NCBI GenBank assembly: GCA_009760855.2
Contig: WPIO01000001.1
Coordinates: 8,006,001 to 8,070,000, forward strand
Source: Cristatella mucedo
Taxonomy: Eukaryota > Bryozoa > Phylactolaemata > Cristatellidae
Direction of reading: 5' to 3'
Length of the DNA stretch: 64,000 nucleotides
Below the pieces are notes generated by a model that searched no databases, was not told the origin of the DNA, and saw only the letters and a list, made by a program, of their open reading frames with translations. Of this stretch, positions 41,663-56,600 are shown piece after piece. Both the position numbers and the translations under genes were made by a program. The stretch's first letter is position 1; every line of letters begins with the position of its first letter.

Positions 41663-44600
41663 CTTTAACATGTTGCAAAGGAAGAATTTTTTTGAATGAT
41701 TAGTTTTAGCTTGCTCAATTAAAACAAGCATAAAATAGAAAGGGGTGGCAGGGTCAGTATGCAAATATGGTTAGTTGCACAGAGTTAGCATGCTTAATAA
41801 CACACATGACAAATCACATTGACACACTACATGCTGTAATAAGTAGATGCTAATAATGAAAGCAATAGATACAGTTTTATAATTAGGCTCAGTCTTAAAG
41901 TGTTGATAGGAAGTGCCGTACTCCACCCATAGGATAAATTATTTATTTAAATTATTAAGTCATTCGGGGCCTCTCATTTGAGAACCGTTAATTCGCTTCT
42001 TGATATATTTCATTGTGATTAAAACGTTTCAATCTTAATTTGAAAGATCGACTATACAGATGAAGAACATTAGACTCTTTTGACCGCATAATATCCAATT
42101 TTCTCTTCCTAAACAGTAACACTGGATTCAGACAATGTTTTAAAGCAGCCCAGTGCTCATCTAGAGACCAGGATGCATGTAGTATCTTCTATACCTACCA
42201 CATTTCTCCACAGGCTAAGTCTTTGTATTCCTAGTTCTCTCCGGCCTCACTCTCTCCCTATCGGTCTGTGTGTGTATATGTGTGAGTATGTGTGTGTATG
42301 AGTGAGTGCATGTGTGTGTGTGTGTGTTAGAGAGTTATATAGCATGTTACATGCGTAAGTGTGAGTTTGGGTATTATTGTAGGTTAGTAATCAAAGGTAT
42401 GAGTTTAAAATAAATGTTAAATGTAAATTTCTAAAATGTAAAATTGTAAATGTTTAAAATATTGAAAAATGACCTAGGTTCTTTTTCAACAAAAGGATCT
42501 TAGCACTATTTGGCCACTCAGCTTGAGTCGACGCATGGCTGAAAGTAAGAAAAGATTTCCAAAGCCTGGGAAAGCTCACAATGTTTCCACTGACATGCGA
42601 TCAACCTTTGGGTAGTAAAATATGAGTGCCACAACTACGGTTGAGCACAGAAGGATTCCTCGAGTTGCTTGAAATTGGAAGTATAGTTACACCAATTTCC
42701 TGACTCCAAATTAGCAAGTAGATACTCTGCATCCAAAAATGACACACGAGTATTCCAGGCAGCACCTAAACCAAAAAAACTACTGGTTTCACAGAGTTGG
42801 TTGTTTTGGATTCTGGCCTTCACTATGATTGATTTCACTCGCAAAATCATTCTCGAGGCGATACTGAGGAAAATTGACGTTTTTCAAGGAGCTCATCCTG
42901 CTGGGAATCGAATTGGGTCTTTAGAACAAGCCTACGTAGATACACAGGTTCAAAATCAGATTACTCTGATTTAAAAGTGTAATCAAAAGTAAATATGTGT
43001 ACTGAAATAACACGTAGGGTGACTGCTGAAGCCCTTAGACTTGTAATCGAGATTCCAAGTCCAATTTTTGCTAAGACCTACGGGGCTTTCCAGCATCTCA
43101 AGTCCATCAGAAGACGAGCTTCTCGATCTACATTTCTATATAAAATAGTAATTTAAAAGCCGAGCTGGTTTGGTCTAGCGGTTAAGGTGCTCGCCCTGAC
43201 CAAGGTCTGACTGAGGTTGTGGGCTCGAGCCCCGAGGCATATGTGAAGCTCCTGAATAGAGATTAAGTTCTCTAGGGGCGCTATACAAATGAATTATCTG
43301 GCCCGAGTGTACCAAAATTGTTATTGTCTGAGTAGTTCACAGAGCTAAGCGCGATTCATTGCAAAGTAAAATAGCATGTTAGGATGCTGTGGCAGTAATG
43401 CAATTGTGCTCCAGTAGTAGATGTCAAACACATACGATCGTTGCAGGGTTTATTCTAGGCGCATAAATTACAAGAATACAATGTATTCAAGTTTTAATTT
43501 AATAATTATAATGCAGAAATATGTAGCAAATCGAGAAACCTAAATCAGTATACAGGTGTTTTATGACTCATTGCAAGAAAAGCACTACCGCCGGAGTACT
43601 TATATGCAAAGTATGATGCGAAAACGGGAAGCGCATATAACTATCATTCTTAGCCCAGAAAATCAAAGGAAACAGGACGGCACTAGTTTCCGCCCCTTAC
43701 GGACACCCCTAGCTAGTAAATACGGTAAAATACGCTCAGGTACGCATGCAAAGACAACCACATCAATTCAGAGAAGTTCTCACGGATAAATTTATAGCTG
43801 AACGGAACAAAGGAGTTATTAGCGGTAGCTTTAAACATAAAATTAATTGCAGATAGTGACTGGAGCGGGAAGCAACTTCCATACGTTCAATGCTTCAAAG
43901 CTGAAAGCTTGATTACCAAAATACTTTAATATACAAATGAGGACAGCTAGATGACCGTGAAGTGAGGAATCGGCTTTGAGACAGCACGACGAGGTCTGAG
44001 GAGGTCAGATAGATTGGTTAATGCAATTGAGTAAAGTGACCAGTAAGCCAGAGAGTAAGCCTCTAGACAAAGATTCTTTGAAGGCGAGGAGACAGTGAAG
44101 TTAAGACTGAGTTAGTGCAATACGGCAGCTACACCATTGAAGAAAGACCAAACGAGCACCTGTTACTTGCATGACGGGTAGACGATTAAGAGCTAAGGTA
44201 TGATGTCCTGATTCCAGAGAATTCCAATGATGGACACATAATGTTAAAAACGCAAGAGCTAGTTTGGCAATCCAATCCTACTTAACTTTGACATAAACTG
44301 GGCTACTGTCGTGCCCTGCTGAAAATTGCAGTATATGAACGTGATTGAAACGTGGTCATCTAATGGAGAGTCGTTTTAAAATATACAGCATATATTATTA
44401 GTCACCATCTCCGAGGTTATGTACACTGATCTTACCTTGAGGGTTTGTAAAACTAAGTTGGCTCGTAAGCAGTGGGCTAATTTTATCATGCCTTGGCGAT
44501 GTTGTGCTACCATCACCAGATGCTCGAAATTAAGCGTCGTTTGCGCCTCTGCCTCAATTTTAAAAGCTTCATTCAGAATAATGCTTCTACAGCTAGCTAT

Positions 44601-47600
44601 GTCTTCTGATCTATATCCAAGATTAGGAGTTGTCTTCCACAGTGTCTCGCAAAAATTTCAACTACCTCCATAGTTCTCTCTTGGCTTGATTATTGTAATT
44701 TCCTTTTGACTGTGCTACCAAAGAAAGCAACTAGGCCACCGCAGCTGACGATGAATATGGCTGTAAGGCTAGTCTTCAAGTCCCCGGAGGTTTGAGCACG
44801 TGTCTCTTCTACTAAAAGAGCTAGGATGGATACCGGTTGAGCAACGGATACAGAACAAAGTTCTTAAGCTGACGCGCAAGGCCCGCCACGGCTTGGCTCC
44901 TTCGTACCTAGCTGAACTGCTGCACCAGTTTCAGCCTCTTCGCACCCTCGGGTCCTGTCGTAAGCAACGACAACTGCTCTCCTGCTGTTAAATGCGGCTC
45001 ATCCTTTTCGGCGGTCCTGAGCTGCTACTTCCATGCTACTCACTACCTCAACTGCTCTCCTTACTCTTTTATACTTCCCACTTTCTCTTTGTAGCGTGAG
45101 ACGAAGTCTGTTCGCTACTGAATGTGTACCGAAAGCCACCTAGGCTGTACGTGTGCTAAAAAACTCACCTGCATAGCACCAACATAGTCTTTATGGCTTT
45201 GTGGAGTTACAGAAGGAGATACATTATTACATTATTGGCAGGCTACAGGAGGTTAAACTTCCAAATGCAAATGCTTTCGTTTAGCCCAGCTGGGACGTTA
45301 AGTGAGTGAAGTCTGAATTAAGGATGTGAAGGGTGCACAGATAAGTCGAGCTTCGAAATATCACACAAAAATGAAAGCCACGTATGCGTAGGATTATGAA
45401 CTCGGGCACAGGGAGGGTATATACAGTGAAACAAAGGGGGCCTAATACTTAACCTTGAGCTGCCCCATACTTTAATAGCTCTCTAGATGGCCGTCACCAT
45501 TATCCATCTACTATCTAAGAAGTGCATCGGATGTGGGCCTTAAGTTCATTGGCCTTGGGCAGTTTTAACAATAATAATAATAATAATAATGCACTTGATA
45601 AAGTGCCCTCAGAGAGCTCAAGTTTTACACCAGCTGTAATCGCCTGATTGCACATGCCTATAGGCCAGTAAGCAGTTAGTTACAGAAGTCAAGATGGGAG
45701 GTGACAAATGCATCGACCAACTTAGACGTGGTATCCTTATCTAAACAAGCCCGAATTTTACCAATGTTGTGTAGCTTTAAGTATGCAGATTTGACTGTGG
45801 AGCTGATGTGGCCGTCTAACGAGAGGTCACTTTGGAACATGGCACCTAGATTTCGAGCTGATTCATTAGGAGATATGCTGGCAGAGCCAATTTTGAGCAT
45901 CAGCATTTCCATATTCTGAATCATACTGGGTTTTCCAGTAACTAGTTAGATAGTTCTATCATCGTTTAGTTTTAGAAACTTTGCTAGCATCCATGTGCGG
46001 ATGTCATCAATACATGCAGCAAGTGAGTTGAGAGAATTTGAGGTGCTCGAAAGTTGGGAGGGATCAAAGCAAAGGTACAGCTGAGTGTCGTCCGCATAGA
46101 AGTAAAAAGCCTAGATTTTGTTTGACAATCACATCAGCAAGGGGGTGAGTAGAAATCATGAAAAGAACTGGACCTAGCAGGGAGCCTTGAGGTACCCCAT
46201 ATTTCAGAGGTACCTCAGATGATCTTCGTCCATTCACGTCATTGCTCTAGTCTCCCACTGAGATAGGACCGGAACCACTGCAGAGCAGTGCCAGTGATGC
46301 CCAGCTGAGATGAGAGGGGCTCTAGGAGAACTTTGTGATCGATAGTATCAAAAGCTGCCGAAAGATCGAGCAAAACAAGCAGAGACACTTTACCCATGTC
46401 TACATTTCTAAGTAGGTCGTTGTATATCCTAAGCAATGCTGACTCTTTGGAGTGATGAGCTGTCAAGCCAGCCTCGAACTTACTAGCCAGGTGTGAGGTT
46501 TCGATATAAGAGTTCAGCTGGTCAGCCACGACCCGTTCCAGTGTCTTTGATAGGAATGGTAGAAGAGAGAATGGGCGGTAGTCGCTCAAGTTTTCTCGGT
46601 CAAGTGTCGCTTTCTTGAGAAGTGGCCTGACTACAGCTTTTTTGAAAGGTGCTGGGACATGACCAGAGGCTAATGACATATTAACGACGTTAGTTATGCA
46701 TTGCAGCAGCAGATCAATGCAACGTAGGAGCAGGACAGTGGGAATAGGGCCTTTGATTGGGATACAAACTTCAGGACTAGATCACTAGTGACCTACTCAA
46801 TCGTAGACATTGAGGTGCAGCCAGGTATCGGGGAACAGCATTCTAGTGGGGATGTTGTCATCGCAGGGATAGACTCCCTGATCTTGTATATCTTCTGCAC
46901 AAAGAATCGAGAGAAGCGATCGGCTAGATCATCACATAGATAATCAGGTAAGGAGTTAATCTGGGAGCGGTTGAGCAGATGGTTGATCGTCGACATCAGC
47001 AATCTTGGATTGTGCATCAGTGATTAAAAGATGTATTTAAAGAAGCTAAACTTGGCCTTTGCTAGGATCGATTGGTACGACCTACAGTAGTCTTCATGTG
47101 CTTGTCTATGGACAGTCAGTCCTGATCTTGCGTATGCTTTTCCATGCTTGTGCTTAGTAGACCTGGCTAGTTTAATGTCTTTGGGAAACCATAGGCCGTC
47201 TTGGTGAGGGCGCACAGTGCGCTTTGGCCGAGGTGCAAACTCGTCGAGCCTGTCAGCTAGTGTCGAGTTGCACCTATCTACAGATGGTGACAGATCGGAG
47301 TGAGGACTGAGCGGCAGTGGTGAAGCAGATATTTTTGCACGGACAGCATCGATGTCAATGGTCTTGAGGTTTCGCGATTCACAGGTTATTTTAGAGGAGG
47401 AGATGGGTACGAACTGTACATTGATAGAGATCTGAATGTGGTCAGATAAGCAGGATTTGGTACTGATTGGTGATGACAAAGTGCAGTTGTATGAGGAAAT
47501 CTGGTCGAGTGTATGACCCTTGATATGAGTAGGGCCATGCACACGAGCCACGAGAGACAATGAGTCAGTCAATGCACAAAATTTGGCGCTGAAAGCGTCA

Positions 47601-50600
47601 GATAAGTTATCAAAGTGAACGTTGAAATCACCCATAACGAGGAAGGATTTATTTCTTGCACACAGAATCGAAATGAGATCGGAGAAATCTGAGATAAAGG
47701 AGGACTTTGTACCTGGTGGGCGACAGACTACTGCCACTATCGATAGCCAGTTTTCGGGTGAGACACAGACAATTGATTCAAAAGACTGCTTTGAGGGTAC
47801 TGCAAATAACTTGAAGTTAAATTTCGATCGCACGATAATAGCAGCTCCACCTCCAGTTTTGATTGATCTAAGGGTGTGAAAGAGAGAGAGAAAAAAGATG
47901 GGGTAGCTTCTTTAATTGTCGGGCAGCTATCGATTTCAGCCAAGTTTCAGTTGGGGGAACAGGTCGATACCATTTTCAGAAATAAGGTCGCTTATTACCA
48001 GAAATTTATTGCACATTGAACGATGATTCCAAAGGCAAACGTTTAGTCTGGCCGATGGAGTAACAACAGGCTTGATGACCACTAAGTTAGAGAGATTCTC
48101 AGTGAAACATGTGGTGGATCGTGCTGAGCGGTTCGAGACAATTATAGGAATACAAAACGAGCAGGTACTCAGCTCGCAGTTGCCGCCCAACGAGCAGTGT
48201 TTGACTTGGCGGTTCCGGCCACTGCGACGGCCACGGGTGCTTTTCTTTTGGTAATGCATAGTTCATGAATCTTAGAAACAACATTAATACCTAGGAATGC
48301 ATTTGATCTACGATGACGAAGCTTTAGCACAATGCCGGTGATACTTGGGCGTGACGAGAGGCGCCTCAGAAGGATCTTATGGTAAAGAGTATAAAACAAT
48401 ATGACAGATCTCGTAGTACTAGAAGAGAGTTCCGACCGTAATCAGCTTTCTTGTTCAGGTCTCAGTTAACTGGAAGCGTGTCTAAGTACTGTATGAGGAC
48501 TGGCAAGCTCAAAATCACAAATTGAACTTGCTCGCATGATCTGTTTTCAAGACATAGTCAGTAATTGGTTGTCAGGATAGTCAGTTTTAATTGCCTTAGA
48601 TAAAAATTGGCAACTGTAAATAGGCCAAAACTAGAAAAACTCTCCTTATGCAGGTAAAGCTTTTTAACGACTTAGTAGGCGATTGCTTTTTCAGTTCACC
48701 AGCAAACAGAGGCATAGTTACAATATTTCTAAGGGTGAGCAAAAACAGATCTGTGCACCTTATCATGAGAATATTTGGACTAAATAAGCTCGTGTGATTT
48801 TAGGATGCGATATTACCAGGCGACCCATTAGTATAGAAGAGATCAGTTGAGCCAGGCTTGAATGAGGTGAGAAAAGAAGATCTGAACAAAATTGGGTTGT
48901 AGATCTGTGGGGCAGGCAGTAAGACAGAACAAAGTCATTAATCCAGTTCGTGTTACCTACGAAGAATTTTACTTGCACGGGAACCGTTTAGAAATATTTG
49001 AAAGTTTTTATTTATATAAGATTCTGCTGCTGTTCTATACCTTATGTGAAACAATTAGTCACAACATTAAATAAGGATTCTGCCGTCTTTAGAATATCTT
49101 CGAAACCTCTTCCCTAAGCTGTTTGAGGCACAGGTAAAAGATGGCGTCTTTGTGGGCCTAAGTGATGGGCACGATGGAGTAAATTATTTCGCAAGAAGCC
49201 CACTTGCAAAACGAAAGCAGATCGCAGCAGCTTTTGTACAACACCTATGGGCTTTCTGAGCAGTCTCAAGGTGGGACTATATGTACAGTACAGTTGATTG
49301 AGACTGTGCCGCATAACTACAACCCCATGAGCTGCGGGTTATCCCTATCATTAAGGCTCGTATTTATATTTTCAAAGAGATTACGTATGATTACTCGGAC
49401 GAGCTGGACTAATACGCCCACGACGATTTAGGATACTTTGTAAACTGCTATTAAGAACAGTATAACTTGAACAAGGTGGTAGGTTACACCTAAAGGCCGG
49501 TTCGTGAAAGCAGTTTACTACGTAGTTGCAATTTTCATCAACTACTCATTTTTTATTACCAAGTGTTTATTTGTGTTTCGTTTTGAAATAAATACACGTT
49601 TCTTTTTACTTTCGGATTCTGGTGATCCGGAGAATTCAGTGCAGGAAATTGGTCGTTTTTGTGGAAAATGCCTGAATTTAATGGGTGTCAAGTTTCGGTC
49701 ACCAAAAAGCTGGGGCTGCGTTATGTTCACCTTCAATAATTTTTAAGGCATAAGCTCTTGCAAAAGATTATTGCTACACAGAAATAATCATGTGTAACAT
49801 AGTGTGATTAGTTGTTATGGATACTTCAGAAACTTTAAAGTCATAGGCACGAGCCTTAGCATTTCTATATACAGTATTTGCTGTTATATGTACTTTTATA
49901 TACAGTATATGCTGTTGTCCATACTTTCAATATCTAATATGAGCTGCAGCCTCAGTGCTTCATACCGGGATTAAAACCTGCTGGACATGCAGGAATAGTG
50001 TCACTCCATTGAACGTTGACAGATCCTCTGACAACGACGTTGTGGGTTAGCAATCCAACTTCGGCTCTCATCTCGAGTCTTTCGCCATTGCCAAACGAAA
50101 TGGTTACTCCAAGGTGATCGTATGCCAGTGAGCCTTCAAGTGTTATAGTTTTTCCGTCAGCTGACACCTTCAATAGTGGAATGTACTGCTTTTATTGCGA
50201 TCTACGAGAGAAATTACTTACGCAGACCGGTTTCGAGACAGTGCAGGAATTTCAACATTTAATTTTGTAAGTAAAGCTATCTTCGATACTTAGGAACTCA
50301 GTAAATAGCAAGTGCAGCTAGCATGCATCGATGAGTGTGTTGACTAAGTAGCTTTTAGGAAGGCTCAGGTGGCCATGAATCCACCTTAATGATTATTCCT
50401 TAAAAACTCCATCCACTAAGAGACCAACTTTTCCGTAACCACAAGGCCAATTGAATGACATGAATACTAATTGTAAGAAGTATCAATGCATCTCAGGGTT
50501 GTACTTACGTCAGAATCAAGAACTGACGGTATTCAAAGCCGAATGAAGTAAAAATAAAATCTAAATGCGCACTACGTTAAAGAGAAAAACGATCTCAATT

Positions 50601-53600
50601 TATTGTTCCTCTGGTTGATTAATGAAAAATAAAAAACTACTACAGCCTTGTTGCTAATAGTAGTTAAATTTAATTACTTAGCATGCCCGTTTACTTACGT
50701 GCTTGCACTCAGGATCAAAGAATGAGATTTTGTGGCAATACGTTGGAATCAGTGACTATTAATCATCAGTGGAAAGAAGTGATACGTGTAAACAATCAGT
50801 CCTAACAAGCTAGAAGAAACTATCAACTCAGCAGCCTGCTTCAATCGCCAGGCTGCTTATGCAGCTCAGACTTTGGTAGATTACACCGGACGCAACAAGC
50901 TCCACTAGCTTAACTTACGCTTTCGATGACCTGTTCTTCATTCTGAAACTGCGAAACAATGTCCCCTGTAGTTGCTATAACTATGTGATCGCCAACATTC
51001 CAGTCGACAGCTTGCCTCAGTTTAAGGGTGCTCGATCCAGCTAGAGCTGTTTGCTCCAAGACAGTCCACGAGATCCTTGGCTGGCCTATGGGTCGAGAAT
51101 AAAAGCTGCCATGTTGGTTAGCTGACATTGGTGATCAATGGTTCGCTTAGCCTAGAGAGAACGCTTATTCAAACACAGCCAGCTAGCTGAGCCGTGCTCA
51201 AGCAGAGGCTGACAAAAAGTGGAAGAGATAATGCCTAAATAAATAAAAATTAACTAAAAATTATGAAACGGAAGCCTTTGAACAAAAAGCTTATTTAAGT
51301 ATAGCCTGAGACGAAATGACAGCTGAAATTTTGCACGACGTACTTTGATTATTTCTAGCATTTCAAAAAAATTGGTACGGTGATTGCCTTTGCCACGTTG
51401 GTGTGCTGTAAGGAGGTTTTTTGATAATAAACCCTTTACTTCACATTTGGGTAGCTTGCTTATGGTTACTCAATCTTTAACATATAAAAATGCTTCTAAA
51501 AAGGGTTATTCACATCCGTACAAACCATTTGCTGGTTTTTGGTGATTGCAACAATAGCCTTCTGCCTAATTAATCTGGCGTCCTGCAGTCCAGCACAGTG
51601 GCCATCTTTGCTTGATTATATTAACGTTTACCTCGTACTGTTTTTTACTGCGTAACTGTCACCTAATAAAACAGTATATTGCAAAGTGAAGTGGATGCTA
51701 GTAGTGAACTTATTCGGTTGGTAACTATAGGACCATATCAAGAAAGCTTTACATCCGACTTAGATCTTAATAGTTCCGTTACTGCATGAATAAGACATGT
51801 GCAATTTTTTAGCGCCAGATATGGCACAAGCGCCTCTACTCGCTTTTCCCGGAGTCACAGAGAGCACCTAAAAGCATCCACTTAACCTTATATACACATC
51901 CAAGCCGTACAAACGCATCTGCGAACTCATGATCGCATAGAATAATCTAAAATACGCTGCTAAGCTGTCCGTCGTGAATTGAAAAAATCAGCCTCCTGCA
52001 TGCATGTCGTAGCAGACAGGTTTAATCGCGTTAAGTGAAGAAAAACTGAGAAACACGAGTGAGTGAGAAAGAAGTCTAAGAAGTTTGGAGCATAGCAGTA
52101 GCAGCGTACGACACGTGGAACACAGCCGTCGACAGCAGGCTATGGAACATGAAAGACGCTTGCGAATTGAGGGTAATGAGTTTTACAGTATATGTTCCTA
52201 GGGAGAAAGGTTTAACAGCCAGAGTTCTTCAAATGGAGGCCCGGGACCACCGATGTATTACCTAACAAGTGCTTGAGGAGGTTAACGCAGGTAGACTTAT
52301 CCAAGTAGGAATTCTGGAGGAGCATTGCATTGTGTGCCGACCTTGGGTCAAAGTAAAACGCCTCTATTTAAAATGATCATCAATTTCAATTAAAAATTAG
52401 ATTCAGCTTGATGCCAACTCAGCTCCTCTGAGCCGTGTGCTGAATTGCAGCTATATCAGCTGGGTGAAGGCATCCTTTCACGCTGCCTTATTCATCTGAG
52501 GAAGAAAAATTCACTTGTACTATAAGCACTGTAAATACTATCCGCTTTCTTGTAAATTATTTTACAATCAGACGGGTAACATATTCAAAATTGATACACT
52601 TTCTATTGGCGAGACAACATGAGCAATTGGAGATCATTCTATAGAGTAAATGCTTCAAACCTCAGGCAGATTAGTCATTTAATTTGATATATTTTGTCCA
52701 GTTGAGTACATTCAACCTGTTGAACACAAACTCCGCACAGTGCCAGCACTCCTTTAAAGATAAATAATCCGTGTGTAATTTTTAAAGTAATTGCTGCTTT
52801 TGAGCACGCCTATGAATTAGCAAGGTCTCTATCGTGCAAGCCGTGTGCACCTACTTTAAGAAAATAGGATATTATTGCCCATTCGCTGCTGCTCAAACGC
52901 GGTATTGAGGTGTTATGGAGTTAGCAACTGCTGCCAAAATGCACAAGCCGATTCCAAGTTCGTTCTAGCTTCCATGGAGTTTTGCAAGCTAGCGAGAAGT
53001 GGCCGAACATAATTTGGCATATTTTCTTTGATTTCAATGCCAATGATCACTACCGTAGCATTGCTATGATTAAATATTACTCTATTAGTCTACCTTCACA
53101 ACTTCGTGCTTCAAATTTCACGACTTCACTCAATCTAGGTTTCTCAAGCATACAAACTATTTATGAACTTAGAAGAGCAGCCACTGGTTCCTGGAAGACA
53201 GGAGGTTGGCCATACACTTAAGCTTGTCTCGCAAGTATTCAAAACTATTAAAGGATTACAGGACATGATTGGCAAATGGGACTCTCAAATGCATGCATTG
53301 CGGGTTCTAGAATGCCCTTCATAGAGCTGTGAAACCGTGCAAAAGCTTCCTAATGCCTGCGAAAAGAGAGTGCCAACAATTGCCTATCACGATATTGCTT
53401 TGGTTAGCCACCAGACACCAAATGCTCAGGCCTCATACTCCTGCAGCTGAAGAAGACGACGTGACACCAACTGAAGACACTTCGCCACCTCAAGACTCTT
53501 CTATCGAAGTCGTTCCTTCCGAGAAGCAGTGCTCGTGCTTTCGTTGCTGTGCAGCATATCTCTTCATCTTCATTGCTTCATCATCGACCAAGTTGCACTA

Positions 53601-56600
53601 TTTGCATAGTATAGCGGTTATGTGTCAGAACTGTCTGGGCACATGTGTGTGTGTGTGTGTATGTGTGTGTGTGTGTTCGCGTGTGTAATACAATGCATAA
53701 TAATATTATTACGATACTTGAGCGTAATTTCTCTTATTTTGTTATATACATTGATTAATACGACTGTAATTGTGACTAAAGAGGTTTTATTTTACATCTA
53801 GAGGGCTCTAATGATTTTAAAAACCTTATTGAGAGAGTCATGAACATGTTATCTGTTCTCTAACTACAAAAACGTTTGGTTTATAAATTAAGATTCCTAC
53901 TTCACGGAAACTCACTTACCACAGTGGATTATGGAACTGATTTACCTCACGAAACAGAGATGGGATAGGGATGACCTTATACGCTTGGTATGGCGTCGGA
54001 TCAAAATTTCAAACCAAAGGAGAGACTGCACCCTCGATTTGTTCGTGGTCTATAAACACAAAATAACGAAATACATGGAGTCACTTACCTTATCATAGAA
54101 GGGAATTTCATTGGTTTAGGTTAGCAGTGGCTACTAAGGCAAGCCGTATTATGCAAGCACACGACGGCTTGTTATTAATTATTTGCAAATTATCCTATTG
54201 ATGGACGGGTTGTGCCCAGAGATGCATTAAGATCGATGGTAACTTTTTACTGATTCAAAGCCACATTTTCTATGGCAGCAGTAGAGCGTCAATAACCACA
54301 TCTACCAATGCAGTTGGCAATGAAGATGGCATCCTGCAGGATGCCCACGATCTGGGTCGCAAAGAGCAAGCACCTTATCTCATGGGCTATCGAGGCCATA
54401 GCCAGACATATAATCAGTCTCAGCTGGTCCAAGCAAAATCCACATTGTTTATGCATACAAATGCTGTAATAAATACATTTTCATCATCCAATGTAGAAGC
54501 TGATGGCGTTATGAAGCATGCAGAACCAGTTTATGTGAATTCGCTGATCAATCTGAAACCACCTAGGGCTTACCATGCAAATCCAACGTCCCATTTCGGA
54601 CTCCCAGTGACTTTGCACCATAAACTGGAAGCTCCAGCGATCTCAATTGACCATATAGTGTGATTATGCCTTTGTGCTGAAACGGCTTGCCTTCTGTGCC
54701 GACCTGAGAAAAGTTATCAATTTTTGTGAGAAGTGAGCAAAGTCAGCGACATCGTGAATTATAGTTTTCCATAGAGATCAGAGAGGAAAATAAACATACG
54801 ATGCACTTGAAAAACTCTCTAGTAAAAGTAACGACATGATACACGTCTTTACTTGAGCTTCGGTTCGAAGTGGTGCAGGCTATGTTGGTAATCTCGGCTC
54901 CCGACTATAAGTACCACTCTTTTTTATTGTCAATTGCAGAATTACTTTCCGAAAATTAATGTTCTCGAAAATATCTTATGGGGAAGTCGATTTATCTAAG
55001 ACCTGTTCAGAGCACAACTGTTATTTGCTCGACCTTTGCATGGAAAAAATTACTTTCCTATGGACAACTAAAGTCTAACTAGTCAAAAAAGCTCTGTCCC
55101 CCTACTGGCCTACTAGGTGTATTCGTGCTTGCATATAATCGTTTCGACAGCATCGCACAAATGCAGTAATAGTTGCTGTGGCTGCTGCAAGCTTCCATAA
55201 ATTGGGCACTAATAAAAGAAACCCTAAGCGAAGCCAAGGCGCCAGCCGTGGTACGACGTCCATCTCCCTAGTACCACAGCTTCGTCTGAAGTCACACAAT
55301 GTGACTACCTTAAGAGCTGTTCAGAATCACTCCAACTAAGTGGTTATCTGGCAGGTTATAGCCTCGACGGCCTATCGTAACGTCCGCATTTGGAATTTTC
55401 TCTTAATATGCCATGCAACTTGAATGAAATATTACACAGTACCTATAGACAATGTCGACCTCTTTGCCTCGAACGATGCCTAGCTAAAATTGACCAAATG
55501 CTCTATCCTAACCAATGCAACTCTAACAGGCCTTCCCTTCTTTGAAAGTCAAGGTTGATCAAAAAAGGTGGAGGCATCGCAAGTGTCGTTGGTTCAATTC
55601 CTCAGCTTCAAACAGTTTGCAGTCCCTGTAAAGCTGTCTTTCGAATCTCGAGTTTTGAGTTTCTTAGACAGTAAGATGCAATAGTGCCAGCAATTTATCG
55701 CCATCAATATACAAAGCCCTTTTTTATGTCATATTTCTTGATCTAATTTTTATGACGTATGCCAGAAATCAATCTTTTCTCATTATGGGTCATTTCAACG
55801 TTCATTTTTGAAAACTTTATTGACCCCTTAAGTGCTGAAGTTCGGTCACTGACTGAAATGTTGTCTGTTGAAAGTCACGTCCATGACCTTACTCGCAATA
55901 AGGTACCCACAGTCGATCAGACATTCTCCCACATCTTTAGGCTATCATAGCCTATTACTACACAATAGAGGGCCTTGCAGGCCTTGGCTTAATTTTAGTG
56001 CCAACAAGAGCCTGTCGGCGGCAGGCAAGAACTCCTTTGTCCTGGAGCACTGAGCCAGAGAGGAGAGCCAGTGCGGTTAGAGTGCAAGAGCTTAAGAGCG
56101 AGCCAGGAAGCTCTGAGACCAGCCGTGGCAATTTCGCCTTTATAATTGATCTGATATCCGCGGGATCTGCAGTTTGATGTAGGCTGCCTGTCAACATAGG
56201 CGGGAACTCTGTCCAAAAAGAATCGCATCGAGCCTATTCGGCCTTCAAGCTGGACAGGATTGCACTTCCAGTGGCCTAGTGAAGGTATTAAATCCTTACC
56301 ATAATGGGCCACGATGTCCTGCCCAATACCACTAAGCTCTTGCCCCATTGTCTCAGCTAAGTATTTAAGAGCCGAGCGAAGCTCACTCTTGATCGTTTGT
56401 TCGGCTCCTCTCTTCGACTTCGCTTCGACGCTGTCGGACTCGTTTATCTGAAAGCCATGGAGGATGGCGGGCTGTTCGCCGGAGCTTGATGGGAAGGACC
56501 AGAGAAAGCCAGGAGGATTCGGTGGACTCCACCGAATACGGTCGTAAAGCGCCCGAGATAGCGTTCTGTGCTTCTTTTGTGTTTTGTGTGTGGGCACTCG

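Larger units (their letters stand above)
41487..49965 (-). other. Intron 9 (exon 9 to 10), longest intron
   Basis: This phase-1 intron of about 8.5 kb contains a TA microsatellite, a LINE-A scrap (41555), a TG-rich tract (42266), SINE family 1 (43159), LINE B (44475) and the longest LINE A (45570-48420). I recognise nothing in 42330-43158 or 43301-44474. Confidence 0.85.
51086..54573 (-). other. Intron 7 (exon 7 to 8)
   Basis: This phase-1 intron of about 3.5 kb has a GT microsatellite at 53643 and a degenerate SINE family 2 copy at 54265. I see nothing firm in 51086-53300. A plus-strand frame 53329-53688 is noted separately. Confidence 0.8.

Noticed and set aside
47024-47833. 269-codon frame as an independent host gene
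   Set aside because: GDFN and THIKGHTLDQI motifs and position upstream of an RT frame identify it as LINE endonuclease.
49360-49420. ITYDYSDE as part of a SET-domain gene
   Set aside because: Only one short motif-like string; no NHSC segment or other SET motifs are in frame nearby.
51086-51121. Longer version of exon 8 starting at the AG before CTAACCAACATGG
   Set aside because: It keeps frame but inserts 12 residues (ANQHGSFYSRPI) between LDLH and the conserved QPRISWT. The AG at 51086-51087 has a much better pyrimidine tract and gives the family sequence LDLHG-QPRISWT.
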